Assembly (NCBI RefSeq): GCF_050624435.1
Contig: NC_134539.1
Span: 44,486,001-44,550,000, forward strand
Source: Tenrec ecaudatus
Taxonomy: Eukaryota; Chordata; Mammalia; Afrosoricida; Tenrecidae
Direction: 5' to 3'
Length of the DNA stretch: 64,000 bases
Positions within the stretch are counted from its first letter, which is position 1, and each line of letters starts with the position of its first letter. This document shows positions 23,165 through 34,361 of the stretch, in pieces. Both the position numbers and the translations under genes were made by a program. The notes beneath the pieces were generated by a model. It saw nothing but the letters and a program-made list of their open reading frames with translations, searched no databases and had not been told where the DNA came from.

Positions 23165-23340
23165 GAAATAGTCAACAAAGAGAAGGAAGACCCTCGAGGA
23201 GATGGACTGGCACTGTGGCTGCCACCAATGGCTCAAACATGCTTACTTTGGTGAAGATGGTACAGGACCGAGCCACAGTTGACTCTGTTACACATATGGT
23301 CACAATGCGTCAGAACTGACTCAATGGCAGGTAACAACAT
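23165..23340 (+). mobile_element. RTE 3'-end fragment
   Basis: AGGAAGACCCTCGAGGAGATGG, CACTGTGGCTGCCACC, GATGGTACAGGACCGAGCC, CAGAACTGACTCAATGGCAGG: the RTE 3' terminus. Confidence 0.82.
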
Positions 23341-23410
23341 CCCTCCCCTTCCAATTCATAGACATATGGTTTCCCCTTCCAACATACACCTCCAAGTCCC
23401 TCACCTCAAT

Positions 23411-24983
23411 AGAAGTATCAATCTGTTAACATCACTTCCTTAGCCCCCACCTACCCAGGGACAAGGGAACAACATGGGATCCAAATTGGTGGTGAGGTGG
23501 GAGTGGCAGGCCTGGTAGGGAATGATCAAGGGTAAGGTAACATAATGAAGAGGTATAGCTGTAACCCAGGTGGGGACAGAGCATGATAGTGGGGCAGGAG
23601 GAAAGTCAAGGGAAATGGAGGAAAGATTAGGAGGCAAGAGGCATTTATAGAGGTCTAGACAAAGACATGTACATGCAAATATATATATGAGGATGGGGAA
23701 ATAGATCTATGTGCCTATATTTATATGTTTTGTATTAAGGTGGCGGAAGGACCTTGGACCTCTACTCAAGCACTCCCTCAACGCATGAATACTTTCTTCT
23801 ATTAAATTGGCATTCTATGATGCTCAGCCTCCCAACACAACCGCTGAAGCCAAAGCAGGTGAACAAGCAAATGTGGTGAAGAAAGTTGATGGTGCCCGGC
23901 TATCAAAAGAGATAGCGTCTGGGGGTCTTAAAGGCTTGAAGATAAACAAGCGGCCATCTAGCTCAGAAGCAACAAAGCCCACATGGAAGAACACACCAGC
24001 CTGTGTGATCACGAGGTGTCAAAGGGATCAGTTATCAGGCATCAAAGAACAAAATATCATATCATTGGATGCACACCTCCATTATACGATCATTGAGGAC
24101 AAACGGGTGCATAAGCAAGTGTGGCGAAGAAAGCTGATGGTGCCCGGCTATCAAAAGAGATAGTGTCTGGGGTCTTAAAGGCTTGAAGGTGAATAAGCAG
24201 CCATCTAACTCAGAAACAACAAAGCCCACATGGAAGAAGCACACCAGCCTGTGTTATCACAAGGTGTCGAAGGGATCATGTAGAAAGCATCATCAAAAAA
24301 AACTAAGTTTACCATAGTGAATGAAAGGGGAAGTGCAAAGTGAAGACCCAAAGCCCATTTGTCGGCCACTGGAGGTCCCCTCACAGAGGGATCTAGAGGA
24401 GGAGATGAGTCAGTCAGGGTGTGATATAGCACCGATGAAGAGTGTGGCTTTCTTCCAGTTCCTAAATGCTTCCTCCACCACCCCCTCTGCCCCACTACCA
24501 TGATCCGGATTCTACCTTGCAAGTCTGGATAGAGCAGAGGTTGTACACTGGTGCAGATGGGAGCTGGGGGCACAGGGAATCCAGGGTGCATGATACCTTC
24601 AGGACCAGGGCTGTGAGGGGCGATACTGGGAGGGTAGAGGGTGAGTGGGTTGGAAAGAGGGAACCAATTACAAGGATCTACATGTGACCTCCTCCCAGGG
24701 GGACGGACAACAGAAAGGGGGTGAAGGAAGACGCCGGATAGGTCAAGATATGACAAAATAATAATTTGTGAATTATCAAGGGCTCATTGGGGAGGGGGGA
24801 GTGGGGAAGGAGGGGAAATAAGAGGACCTGATGCCAAGAGCTTAAGTGGAGAGCAAATGCTTTGAAAATGATTAGGTCAAAGCATGTACAGATGTGCTTT
24901 ATACAATTGATGTATGTATGGATTGTGATAAGAGTTGTATGAGTCCCTAATAAAATGTTAAAAAAAAAAGAAGTATCAATCTG
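23411..24983 (+). mobile_element. Complete-looking AATAAAATGA-family retroelement with 15-bp TSD (copy E)
   Basis: The element spans 23426-24968 between perfect 15-bp direct repeats AGAAGTATCAATCTG (23411-23425 and 24969-24983). It ends CCTAATAAAATGTT plus a poly(A) run, so it was inserted by target-primed reverse transcription, probably by L1. It contains an internal duplication of about 230-250 bp (23810-24050 versus 24060-24295). The 118-codon open frame at 23807-24163 spans the first unit and into the second, is not preserved in copy C, and resembles no protein I know. The element may be a non-autonomous family or the long 3' UTR of a tenrec LINE. Confidence 0.85.
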
Positions 24984-24984
24984 A

Positions 24985-25900
24985 CCACCAGCTTTGATTT
25001 TTCCTATTCTTTAGAGACTTGATCCAAACCATCTCCCTTTTCTTAAGTCTCACCCTACATCTGTTCTCTCCCTACCCCAATTATCTCTTAGGCTCATCCT
25101 GTACAAATTCCCCTCAGATCCTCACTGGTTATCCAGAATTAAGTACATTTTAGCCTATGGTTATTTCATCATTTGTGTTTTCTAGGAAGGGAAGCATCTT
25201 TTCAAAGCGAATCACTCTGTGCTTGCATTCATTCGATAGCTCTTGGAAACAGTGCACATCTCAGCTATTTGCCTCTTTGCTCTATCACTTCACCACTGAA
25301 GTTACCTTCTGTTTGCCAGGCCAGTCTATTCTTAGTTTTCACCTTAGTTGATTTCTCTGAAGCATTTGACAAGGTTGACCACATCCTTCCTCTTAACATC
25401 CTCTTCTTAATCACTGAATTAACACTTACCTCCGGTTTTTCTCTTCCTACTACATTCATTCTTGTCAGTAGAGTCCCTTTGTCTTTGTTTGCTCTTTCAA
25501 TTCTGGAGTTCCAGGAGTATCTGTTTGTATACCTACTCTTCCCACTGCATCATCCCCCGGGGCCACCCCACTCACTCACTGCTCACTCAACTCATGCAGC
25601 TTCTGTTGTATCTGTACCTATACCGCCATTGCTGAATCTGTACCTATGACAAAGCTCTCTACCCAGAGTTCACACTGCGTACCCAACCACACGTGGAAAC
25701 CTCTGCTTTGAGGTCTCATATGTGCTCTCTTCACCACCTCCGCTCTGATTATGAATTCTCCTGCTCACTTAGGGGCCCCACAGTCTATCTTGTTGAGGCT
25801 CAACTGTGGAAGGTGACTTGCGCCAGATCTGATTTAGTGGTTTTTCTCCTTTCATTGTCAAGTCCACCCAGCAGCAGTAAGCTGTAAAGTACTAGACCCT
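24985..25900 (+). pseudogene. Ancient LINE reverse-transcriptase fragment (L2/CR1-like)
   Basis: The reading FSEAFDKVDHILPLNILF at about 25350-25405 matches the RT motif of old mammalian CR1/L2-like LINEs (consensus of the type 'LSAAFDTVDHSLLLETL'). Surrounding DNA (TCACTTCACCACTGAAG, ATCTGTACCTATGACAAAGC) is also consistent. There are many indels. The open frame at 25173-25649 is not an intact gene. Boundaries are loose. Confidence 0.55.
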
Positions 25901-26137
25901 GAGGTGTGGAGGAGTTTTAACCTGAACAAGTTTGCATTTCTATCCAGGTTAGAGGGGCAGCTGTTACTAAGAAGTTGACTGGTGTGTAGAGACTTCAGGA
26001 CCCAGAGAGAGAGAGGAGAGGAGAGGAGACTGGCTTTTAACCAGGAGTAGGCCTTGTCGTTCGACCATATGGAAGCCAACCTTTTAAGATTCTTTATTCA
26101 ATTTGAAAAACTGACTTTGAATTTCTCTATATTGAAC

Positions 26138-26311
26138 ACTGTTTGGGGTTGCTAACCACAAAGTCAGTGGTTCAAACCCAGCAACCACCCCATAGTGGAA
26201 CAATGAGAGTGTGTGCTCCTGTAGAGATCTGTAAAACCTCTGAAACCCCTATATAGGGTTACTATGAATCCAAATTGACTCAAGGACAGTTGGTTTATTC
26301 ATTAGTTTGTT
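26138..26311 (+). mobile_element. AfroSINE, 5'-truncated
   Basis: GGGGTTGCTAACCACAAAGTCAGTGGTTCAAACCC, then CTCTGAAACCCCTATATAGGG, TACTATGAATCCAAATTGACTC. Confidence 0.85.
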
Positions 26312-26965
26312 GGTTTTTTATTTTCATTGATCTTTTGGATGAGATGAAGAGAGAGAAAATCATGAGCAATATCTTTGTCTTTGCCCCCACCTCCCCTCCA
26401 CCACAATCCTGCCATTTACCAGATATAATTTAGGAAAAGCTAGTAGAACTTTAGCCTTGTAGATAGAAGCTAAAAGTAACTAGAACCAATAAATCCCTGA
26501 GGAAAAATCACACCCCAGAAAGACTGACCTTTCCAAGTCTCCACTTTTGTCTCTGTGGATAACCTAACTTAAATGTCCTGCCTTTGCCCTAGTGTGGACA
26601 TGTCTGTAATGTCAATCTAATTATTATTTAGTATGCCATGCGAGTTACAGGTTCAGGTGGCCAATGTCGCATATGAAGTGCCACATCAATTCCCAAGGTA
26701 GGGCTGATTTGAGAATCTGGGGCTAGACTGTATGTAGCAGGTGGCCTTGCCAGCTCTGATTGACTGGATTTCCTCATGGGTTGATGAAGTCAAGTGTGTA
26801 CATTTCCCAGCATGCAGGCTTCCGTGACAACTTCTACCGTGAGATCGTGACAGGACAGGTACATTTGGACGTAGCATGTACTCTCTTACTTGGTTTGAGT
26901 ACAAATACAGTTCAAATGATTTTGAGAATGTCCCTAAAACGTTTCCTTGTTTAAAGAAAAAAAGG
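26312..26965. other. Unique non-coding sequence
   Basis: No gene or repeat recognised. Confidence 0.4.
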
Positions 26966-27262
26966 GAAAACTGATCACAAGGATCTACCTATAACCCCCT
27001 CCCAGAGGGACAGACAACAGAAAAGTGGGTGAAGGGTGATAAGTCAGTGTAAGACATGAAAAAATAAGAATAAATTATAAAGGGTTCATGAGGGAGGAAG
27101 CGTGAGGGAGGGGGGGAATGAGTTGATACCAAGGGCTCAAGTAGAAAGAAATGTTTTGAAAATGATGATGGTAGCAAATGTACAAATGAGCTGACACTAT
27201 GGATGGATGGATGGATTGTGGTAAGAGCTGTACAAGCCCCCAATAAAATGATTTTTAAAACT
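26966..27262 (+). mobile_element. AATAAAATGA-family retroelement, 5'-truncated (copy F)
   Basis: GGATCTACCTATAACCCCCTCCC, CAACAGAAAAGTGGGTGAAGG, GATACCAAGGGCTCAAGTAG and CCCCAATAAAATGATTTTTAAAA. Confidence 0.88.
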
Positions 27263-28479
27263 GTTGGGAACGTGGCTATGTGTACTGCAGCTGAGGAGGT
27301 ATGGCAAGCCTTTCACATACCCAAGGCTGTTTGCAAGAGCACATTCTTTCACTTCTTTTTATCAGCACCTTAACACTAAATCCCCACTCCTTGAGACTGG
27401 AGAATTCAACCTTAAGCTTTCTGGGGCTTTCTCCCAGAGGACCACCAGGTACTGGGATCTCATGCAGCACCATGAGTGGGTTTGCCATGAGTCAAAATCA
27501 GCCAGGAAGTTGATTGCTCAATTTTCCCTTACTCAAAATCATCAGTAATCAGTTTATATCAGCTAATCAATGGCATTACGTGGTCCCTGAAGATGAATTG
27601 GTGCTGCTGCTTCTAGAACAAAGAAGAGTTTATCATACCTGGAAATCATGCAGTCATTCTCTTCTGAGGCCTAGTGGGAGAGGTAGGGCCCACCTCTCAT
27701 GAAGACCACTGGCCTCCCTGCCCCTTCATGATCCTGTTTCTAGAGCTCCTTTTTTATCTCTCTTTTAGGATTTCTCTTGGCAACAGTCTCACTGACTCTT
27801 ATTTTGAAGAAGTTAAGGAAATTAAGCATAATCTCAATAGGTTTCGACTTTGGGGAAAAAATAGCCATTAAGGGAAATCCCTTGCAGGCAACTCTGGTAT
27901 CCTTTTAGCTAAAAAATTTTTCCTTTGGCAAGAAGGTACAAAACCTTCTCTCTGCCTAAATGAATGAGTGGGGAAGAAACGAACACAAAAGAGAAAAATA
28001 TCCCTTTACATCTTCAAAGGTAGCCCTAGCATTTCATTTCCACCTGCGCTCACTAGAAGTGACAGATCAGGTACCCAGAGGAAAAGCACAGTGGGATCCA
28101 CAGGGCCAGTTCTCAGACGGTGTCACACTGGGATGTTGCCAGCTCCTGAGGAAATGGTACCCTGTCAGCAAAAGGGTCCCCCGCCTTCCATTGCACTGCA
28201 CTGTCCTCTAGGATGACTTTGCAGGAGGGTCTGCAGAGAAGTGATGCTTTACCTGTGTACCCTGAAGTCAGAGGCGTGAGGATACAATGGACCAAGGACA
28301 GGGGTTCGGTGAGCTTGCTTTACCCTAGAGCAGTCTCCAGTGCCTGCTTGCCCTATTAATCTCTTGGGGAAAAGAATCTGACTGGAAATTTTAGTTCTTG
28401 ACATCCAAAAATGTAATTTTAAACCAAAAAGGGGTTTCCTTGCGGCAAAGAGGAGGCTGGCTGCTCCCATAAAGAATTA
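27263..28479. other. Unique non-coding sequence
   Basis: No gene recognised. Possible degraded AfroSINE tail near 27470-27515 (GCCATGAGTCAAAATCAGCC), too short to call. Confidence 0.4.
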
Positions 28480-28545
28480 CAAAGCCTCAGAAATCCCACA
28501 TGAACTGGAATCAACTTGATTGATGGAAGTGGATTTGTTGTTACA
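28480..28545 (+). mobile_element. AfroSINE tail fragment
   Basis: AATTACAAAGCCTCAGAAATCC...GAACTGGAATCAACTTGATTG: short decayed 3' piece. Confidence 0.5.
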
Positions 28546-28574
28546 GAGAAGGAGTCCTGGTGACAAGAGTTAAG

Positions 28575-28710
28575 TGTTTCCACGTATGTTATTTCATCTG
28601 AGTAATCACAACCTGTGAGAAAGGCTTCACTATCCCAATAGCCCTGATGGATAAACAGAGGCTCCTAGAAATAAAGGCACCCACTAGTGTCAGGTGGAAC
28701 TGGGAGGGCC
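28575..28710 (-). repeat. MIR SINE
   Basis: GTTATTTCATCTGAGTAATCACAACC...GATGGATAAACAGAGGC...: reversed MIR 3' end and core. Confidence 0.5.
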
Positions 28711-28889
28711 CCTCCATCCCTCTGACTCCAGGATTCCATGGCCCTTGCACACTCCTAGAACACCTACACCCTCTTCTGTTTTCCAGCTTTCCCAATAGGC
28801 CAGGCAGCACAGTCCAGATAGCCAGGCTAGGCTTCCATGCCCCTTGCAAACTGGGCAGCATACTTTCTTGAAGCTCTATGAGTCTTTGG

Positions 28890-29095
28890 GCTTTCGTGAT
28901 CCAGCCCCTAACACATCCTTTCCCATCCTAGTCCAGTCAATAGTTCTCCCTCTCAGCCTTCTCTGATCCTGGTGCCTGTGAGCTCCGCCTCCATGCGCTG
29001 CTCCAATTCAGCCATCTCTCCAAGTGACACTTAACTCATCTGCCTTGTACATTGGAAATTATGCACATGTCTTATCTCCTCTAGTACATTCTGAG
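28890..29095 (+). repeat. L2-like fragment (weak)
   Basis: C/T-rich text with CATCTCTCC...CATTGGAAATTATGCACATGTC resembling the L2 3' region. Confidence 0.35.
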
Positions 29096-29141
29096 GTACT
29101 GTGGAAGACACATGGGGTATCATTTTTATGCTCCAGATCCA

Positions 29142-29713
29142 TGAGGGGTACCCCCCAAAAACCAATGATCATCTGTTTTGTTCTTATGTGAGGGGAATAG
29201 TGCATTTGGAGATCATTCCACCAGGTCAGACTGTTAATCAAGCTTTCTATTTACAGGTTCTGGAAAGATTGTGTAACAGAGCATGACTAAAAAGGCCTTA
29301 TTTGTGGCAAATGGGGGACTGGTTTTGCCACCACAACAATGCACCTGCTCACACAGCCCTTTCAGTGCTCCAGTTTTAGTCAAAAAAACAGCATGCGTCT
29401 CTTTCCCCACACAACTTACTTGCCTGACCTCGCTCCATGCAACTTCTTTTTGTATCCACAAATGAAGAGGGACCTAGAAGGACAGCGATTTGACGACCTA
29501 GAAGAGGGGAAGAAAAAAACGAGAGAGGTGCTGCCAGCCATCCAAACAGATGAATTTGAAAAATGTTTCCAAGAATGGAATCGCAGATTTGACAAATGCA
29601 TTAAGTGTAATGGAGGGTACTTTGAAGGTGAAAAGGTTGTTTTGCAAAAAAAAAAAAAATACATACATAACTTTTAAAATTTTTTCTGAGTTCTTTTTTG
29701 GTACCCCCTCTTA
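29142..29713 (+). pseudogene. Mariner transposon relic with broken transposase
   Basis: Tc1/mariner element with TIRs GAGGGGTACCCCCCAAAAA (left, from about 29143) and CTTTTTTGGTACCCCCTCTTA (right). The 5' half of the transposase is deleted: the left TIR runs almost directly into RGIVHLEIIPPGQTVNQ. The remaining C-terminal part shows the catalytic motifs with both acidic residues changed: HHNNAPAHTA (29329-29358; Asn where the family has Asp) and LAPCNFFLYP (29430-29459; again Asn for Asp). Both changes are G-to-A, and the second also fits CpG decay. At least one frameshift separates the pieces. It could not have encoded an active enzyme. Confidence 0.9.
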
Positions 29714-29846
29714 TACAGTCTGACCCAAAGAGATACTTAGGAAACGTTTGAGGAATAGAAGGATAAACAGATGGATGTATGAGGGCAGGAGGGAATAAAC
29801 AAATGAATTAATGAAGTTAAAAATGTAAACCCATAGACTTCCCATC

Positions 29847-30040
29847 GGAAACCAAACCCATTGCCGTCTAGTCAGGCGAGACGGTAACACCGGGCGGAAC
29901 TGCCCCACGGGGGTCCCAACGCTGTCGATTGTTTCAGAAGGATATTGCCACTGCTTTCTCCCCCCAGCAGCTGTCGGATTTGAAGGACTGACCTTTCAGT
30001 TAGCAGCGGAGTGCTTAACTGCTGCGCCACCCGCACGCCC
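29847..30040 (-). mobile_element. AfroSINE
   Basis: AAACCAAACCCATTGCCGTC at the left is the reverse tail; TTAGCAGCGGAGTGCTTAAC and TGCGCCACCCGCAC at the right are the reverse of the tRNA-like head. Confidence 0.9.
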
Positions 30041-30440
30041 ACACAGCCAGGCTAGAGTGATGCTCTGCGACTCAGCGCAAAGCGGGGTGGAGAGGAGACA
30101 CGCTGTGATGGAGCTAATGCTGCCAAGCAAGTATGGCTCCAGATCTGGGGTCGGCTAGTCCTCAGGCCTCCAAGGCCTCCTTATTTCACCTTGGATTTTC
30201 TGTATGGAAAACTGGTTCATTCATTTCGGGAACTACTCCCTTTTAGAAGACCATACCACTTCTTATTGATTTTTAATAAGCAGAATACAACAACGATATA
30301 ATGAATAATAATTCTGGTATGCCCATAATTTCCAGGGATTCTTCAATGAGTTCTTACAGCACGTTGAGTTGCCCCCCCACCCATCCACCCACAACCAGGG
30401 GCACCTGGGAAGAAAGGCCCTGCACATTCCTTTTGAAACA
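30041..30440. other. Unique non-coding sequence
   Basis: No feature recognised. Confidence 0.4.
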
Positions 30441-30530
30441 TCAATCATTGCAAATCCCAGGCAGCACCATCCCACTTTGCACACCTAACGGTGCCATCAG
30501 TTGGAATCTACACAACAACTTAAAATTTTT
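30441..30530 (+). mobile_element. Possible AfroSINE tail
   Basis: GGTGCCATCAGTTGGAATCTACACAACAAC resembles a mutated tail. Weak. Confidence 0.35.
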
Positions 30531-30664
30531 TTAATCCCAGAAGTAGCTTATGCATAATTTTCTTTCTCCTTCCTTAGATGGCTGCTGACTGATTTAAAGA
30601 GCCGATGTTTGCGATCAGATGACTTGTGGACTAGTTTTGACTCGTTTGTTTAAGTCTATACCCA

Positions 30665-30760
30665 GGGGGGAGACATTTAACCATTCTGGGCCTCAGTGGG
30701 CTCATCCATAAAAGGGAGCCAATGATACTACCTTGTTGGACTATTATAAGGTTCAGACTG
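30665..30760 (+). repeat. MIR SINE core
   Basis: ACCATTCTGGGCCTCAGTGGGCTCATCCATAAAAGGG, then TTGTTGGACTATTATAAGG. Confidence 0.65.
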
Positions 30761-32400
30761 GAAGCCACAGTTGATGAAAGCATTTTGTACATTGTTAACC
30801 ACGGTGTAAACACCCCACTGTCTCCTTTGTCTCTGAGTAGCAGAAAGGGGGTCAATGGATGTGATCATATCTGTCCTGGGAGTGGAGAAATGAAGTGACT
30901 GGTCTCACAGTCTCACAGAGAGTCGTTCATTAGGCCAGGAATGAAGCCCAGATGTCCCCAGGCACGCATCCATGTGCACTGTGCTGCAGCCAAGGATCAT
31001 TATTTTGCGAGGGTAAGACTGCCAGCTCCTCAGCTCCTACGTTTCAATGTGTGGAGTCTTGCAGCCCGCTCCCCACCCTCCTAAGTTCTTAAGGCCCCTT
31101 GACATCCCGGGGAAAAGTCTGTCCCCCTCTTTCCCGCACTGAACTGTTGAATTCGATGTTCTGACTCTGCGACACAGCTCCTCTCCAAATGAGCAGCTTC
31201 GAGAGAAGACAGCAGGAGCCTGCTCAGACATGCCTGTCAAGTGCTTGTGATCCTTTGCTAATGAACATTGTTTGGGGGGGCGCTGCTTGGGATGAAGCCA
31301 TTATCAGTGTGATCTTCACCTGACCTTCTATGGGCCGAAATTCATACATTGCAATTCTGTGGTTAACTAGGGAGGCTTTACAACTCCTTTCTCCGCTGGT
31401 TATCATTTCTCTTCAATCTCCAGGACCCATTATCCAGCAATTTTGCTTTCTCCAATTTCATTTTCACTTTCAAAGTGAATGTCATTTGTCAGGCAAACCA
31501 CATATTCTTTGGATCCCTATCTGTTAAATTATTTCTGAACTTGACTTTTTTGGGGCCCCATTCTGGCTGACCTAAATTCTTCTCTCTCCGACCATTTCCC
31601 CCTTCTTGCTGAAGGCAGTCTTTTGTGGCCTCCTCACCTAAAGGAGCTGTTTCTGGAAGCACTTATCTGCCACCCCAGTTGGAAAGTTATCATGGTTATC
31701 TAAATTAGCTGGCGTGATCTTGTATCTCACCTCCAGGCAGAGCTGATCCTCTGTATGAGAGCTATCCTTCGGGTTGCAGATCCTCCTGGAGCCCCATTCC
31801 TTGAGCATTCCGTGTGAAACAGGGATTCAGCCCTTGATGTTCCCAGTGCTGAGACGGTCTCTGTAAGCTCCAAAACAGCCCCTCTCACGGGATGAGGACT
31901 AGACCATCTCCTGCCCTATCCTCGGCACCCAGGAGTTCTCTGTCCTGGCCGTGCCATCTCTAGAGAGAAGGCATCCATGATAAACAAAACCAAATAACCA
32001 AGCAGTTAGAGCTAGCAAAGTGCCTGGCTTCATGTCATTTACCTTCTGTGGTGGCGGCAAAGGAAGACATGTGTGCGTGTGTCCAAAAATCATTCCATGA
32101 CAGGGCCCACCGCGGGGCTCAGCCTCCCATGGGCAGACCATGTTTGGAGTGCTGGGCTGTCTTCGAAGCCTCGCGACTCCAGAAGAGAAGAATACACACA
32201 AATTCCATGGCGCATGGCCAAGCTAACAAAGGGACCAAACTGGGCTCAGAGTGGGTACATGTATCGGAATGTTTAGGCTGGAAAGGAGAGACTTCTGGTT
32301 GATACGCCCGGTGGAAAATTCTGTCTCGGACTCCTGTTTTGCAAATTAGAAACTTGAGACTTAGAGAGGAGAGACTCGGGGAATAACCGGAGTAAACGTT
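30761..32400. other. Low-repeat non-coding tract with candidate conserved element
   Basis: About 1.6 kb with no AfroSINE, RTE or LTR. The part 31120-31620 has AT-rich, motif-dense text typical of conserved enhancers: TGCTAATGAACATTGTTTGG (31257-31276), GTGGTTAACTAG, and a 17-bp dyad TTCACTTTCAAAGTGAA (31463-31479). A MIR-like scrap (AATTAGAAACTTGAGACTTAGAGAGG) sits near 32345. No coding exon is evident; conservation is not demonstrable from one sequence. Confidence 0.35.
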
Positions 32401-32404
32401 TTAA

Positions 32405-33000
32405 AGAAGAAATGAGATCATCTCACTGCACTGCTTAAAATCTTCCAGTGACTTCTCCATGGCTGTTAGAGAAAGGGGCGGCCCCCAAACCCGGGCCTCC
32501 ACAGCTCCGCAACATGGCCTCTAGCTGTAGGTGAAGGAGCTGCTCTGCTACTACAATCAGGAGACCCTCAAAGGCCACGGTTTAGATAAGGCCGAGGTTT
32601 AGTTCTCTCTCATGAAACAGTAAGAGGTTCAAAGTCAGAGGCAGGGGTGTCCATCACCTTCAGTATGGGGCTGCTTGGTGGCTCCCCAGGAGCCTACGCC
32701 TTTCGGTCTCTGTGGACGAATCATTGCCAGGCTTCCTTGATCTCTCTCTGAAGGTATTCCTCACCATCTAACTTTATCCCAGTTCAGTGCCCAGCTTTTT
32801 GACCCCAGCACAGCTCTTAAAAGTTACACGTTTTTATTCAATTGAGTATTCAATGATTTCGCATAACCCCACCCCAGCACCACCACCCAACCCGGTCGAC
32901 CATCATCTCCTTCAGGTAAGGACCGTCTTGTTCACCACTGCGCCTTTTCATTGCTGTTCAAACTTAGCACCCAAAACAAAATTGCTTAAAATAATACGTG
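32405..33000 (+). repeat. L2 LINE 3' portion
   Basis: Ordered L2 landmarks: CACTGCACTGCTTAAAATCTTCCAGTGAC, GAAGGTATTCCTCACC, TCTCCTTCAGGTAAGGACCGTCTTG and a terminal AACTTAGCACCC block. Heavily decayed. Confidence 0.6.
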
Positions 33001-33004
33001 TTGA

Positions 33005-33420
33005 TGATCTCCCTGTTTCATTAAGTCAGGAATTCAGAAGCTGTTGAGCTGGGTGGCTCTGGATGAGAGTCTCTCAGGGCACCCAGACTGCGGACAGCTA
33101 CCTGCAGGCTGCCCAGGGGTGGGAGGACCTGTTCCTAAATGACTCAGTCACATGGTGCTGATGGTTGGAGCCCAACTCCTTCACAAAAAGGCCTCTCCAA
33201 GCAGCTGCAGTTTGAGTATCATCATCAGACAGAGCCTCTGGCTCACGCCAGAGTAAGCAATCCAGAGCAACCAAGATGGAAGCCACGATGTCTTTTATGA
33301 CTCAGCATGGAAATCACTCACCGTCATTGGTACAAAATCTGATTGGCCGCACAGGTTCACCATAACCCTGTGGGAGGGGACGACACAAAGGGGACGACAC
33401 AAAGAGATCCTTGAAGGCCA
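33005..33420 (+). repeat. Ancient mammalian interspersed repeat, class unassigned
   Basis: GTCAGGAATTCAGAAGCTG, GCTGGGTGGCTCTGGATGAGAGTCTCTC, AAGATGGAAGCCACGATGTCTTTTATGACTCAGC follow the order of an old repeat common in other placentals whose name I cannot give reliably. Confidence 0.5.
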
Positions 33421-34250
33421 TCTTGGAAGCTGGCTACCAGTACTCCCAGACCCTTCCCCAACCATAGTGTCAGCATAGGGCCAGGACTTAGCATAAACGT
33501 GGTCAAGGAAGGCAGGGCAGAGGAGAGTCCAAGAAAACTCATTATTACAAAGAATAATATTTGAATTCAGTCTTCAAATCAGGTCTTCAGCCTCTGGCTT
33601 AATTCTCTTTCCTACACAAGGCCTTCTTTGTGACCCTTCTTGCTCTGTGTTCCCGTCCCAGCACTCTGACATGCTGCTCTTTCTTCAAATCTGTGCCAGG
33701 GTGTACCCAACCCTGGTGCACTTCGGACAGAGAACTGCATTGCTGGGACGTGTCTTTGTTCCAGGCCCTGGCAAGGGGAGAGCAGGCGCCCTGACAGACT
33801 GCGGAGCTGTGAGGGCCTGCCAGATGTTATAAACGGTATTTACCATCTCATGCACTGTTTTCTAAGCTTCAACATGCAGAGGAGCCCCCCGGGGAGTATG
33901 AAAACAGTGATGAGACTGTGGTGTCATGCCCACAGGTTCTGGGACTGCTAATCCAGAGTGGACTGCATCCATCTGCTGTAACATGGGCTGGTGGCCAGTC
34001 TTTGCGCAGAAGTTCTAATCATTGATAATGCGCGAACAAGCACCCCTCTCCCTGCAGCTCTTTTGACCACTGGAGACATCTTTTGGAGAATGGCCATTGA
34101 GGCATGTGCTTGGAGAGGAGAAGCCCAGCCAGAGCTGCCAGGCCAAGAGAAAGCAAGGCAGGGGCAAGGAAGGCCGAAGGGCACAGGGCTCCCTAATAGT
34201 TTATCTGGATGTAACTGGAGTTGACGGGTTGTTTTCTCTTGCACAAGGGA
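33421..34250. other. Unique non-coding sequence
   Basis: No gene recognised. Two opposite open frames at 33948-34415 owe their length to the GGT and TG repeats. Confidence 0.4.
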
Positions 34251-34356
34251 TGGTGGTGGAGGTGGTGGTGGAGGTGGTAGAGGTGGTGGTGGAGGTGGTG
34301 GAGGTGGTGGTGGAGGTGGTAGAGGTGGTGGTGGTGGTGGTTGGTGGTGGTGGTGT
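34251..34356 (+). repeat. (GGT/GGA)n G-rich repeat
   Basis: About 105 bp of imperfect GGTGGT/GGAGGT units, all G-rich on the plus strand. It encodes polyvaline or polyproline in open frames that are artefacts. Confidence 0.95.
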
Positions 34357-34359
34357 GTG

Positions 34360-34361
<2 letters not shown>

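Noticed and set aside
24205-24756. 183-codon minus-strand frame inside the 23.4-25.0 kb element, considered as an element-encoded protein
   Set aside because: C/T-rich antisense; frames in copies C and H are interrupted and there is no recognisable domain.
25173-25649. 158-codon frame as a host gene
   Set aside because: The only recognisable motif is a LINE reverse-transcriptase block (SEAFDKVDH); it is an old LINE fragment.
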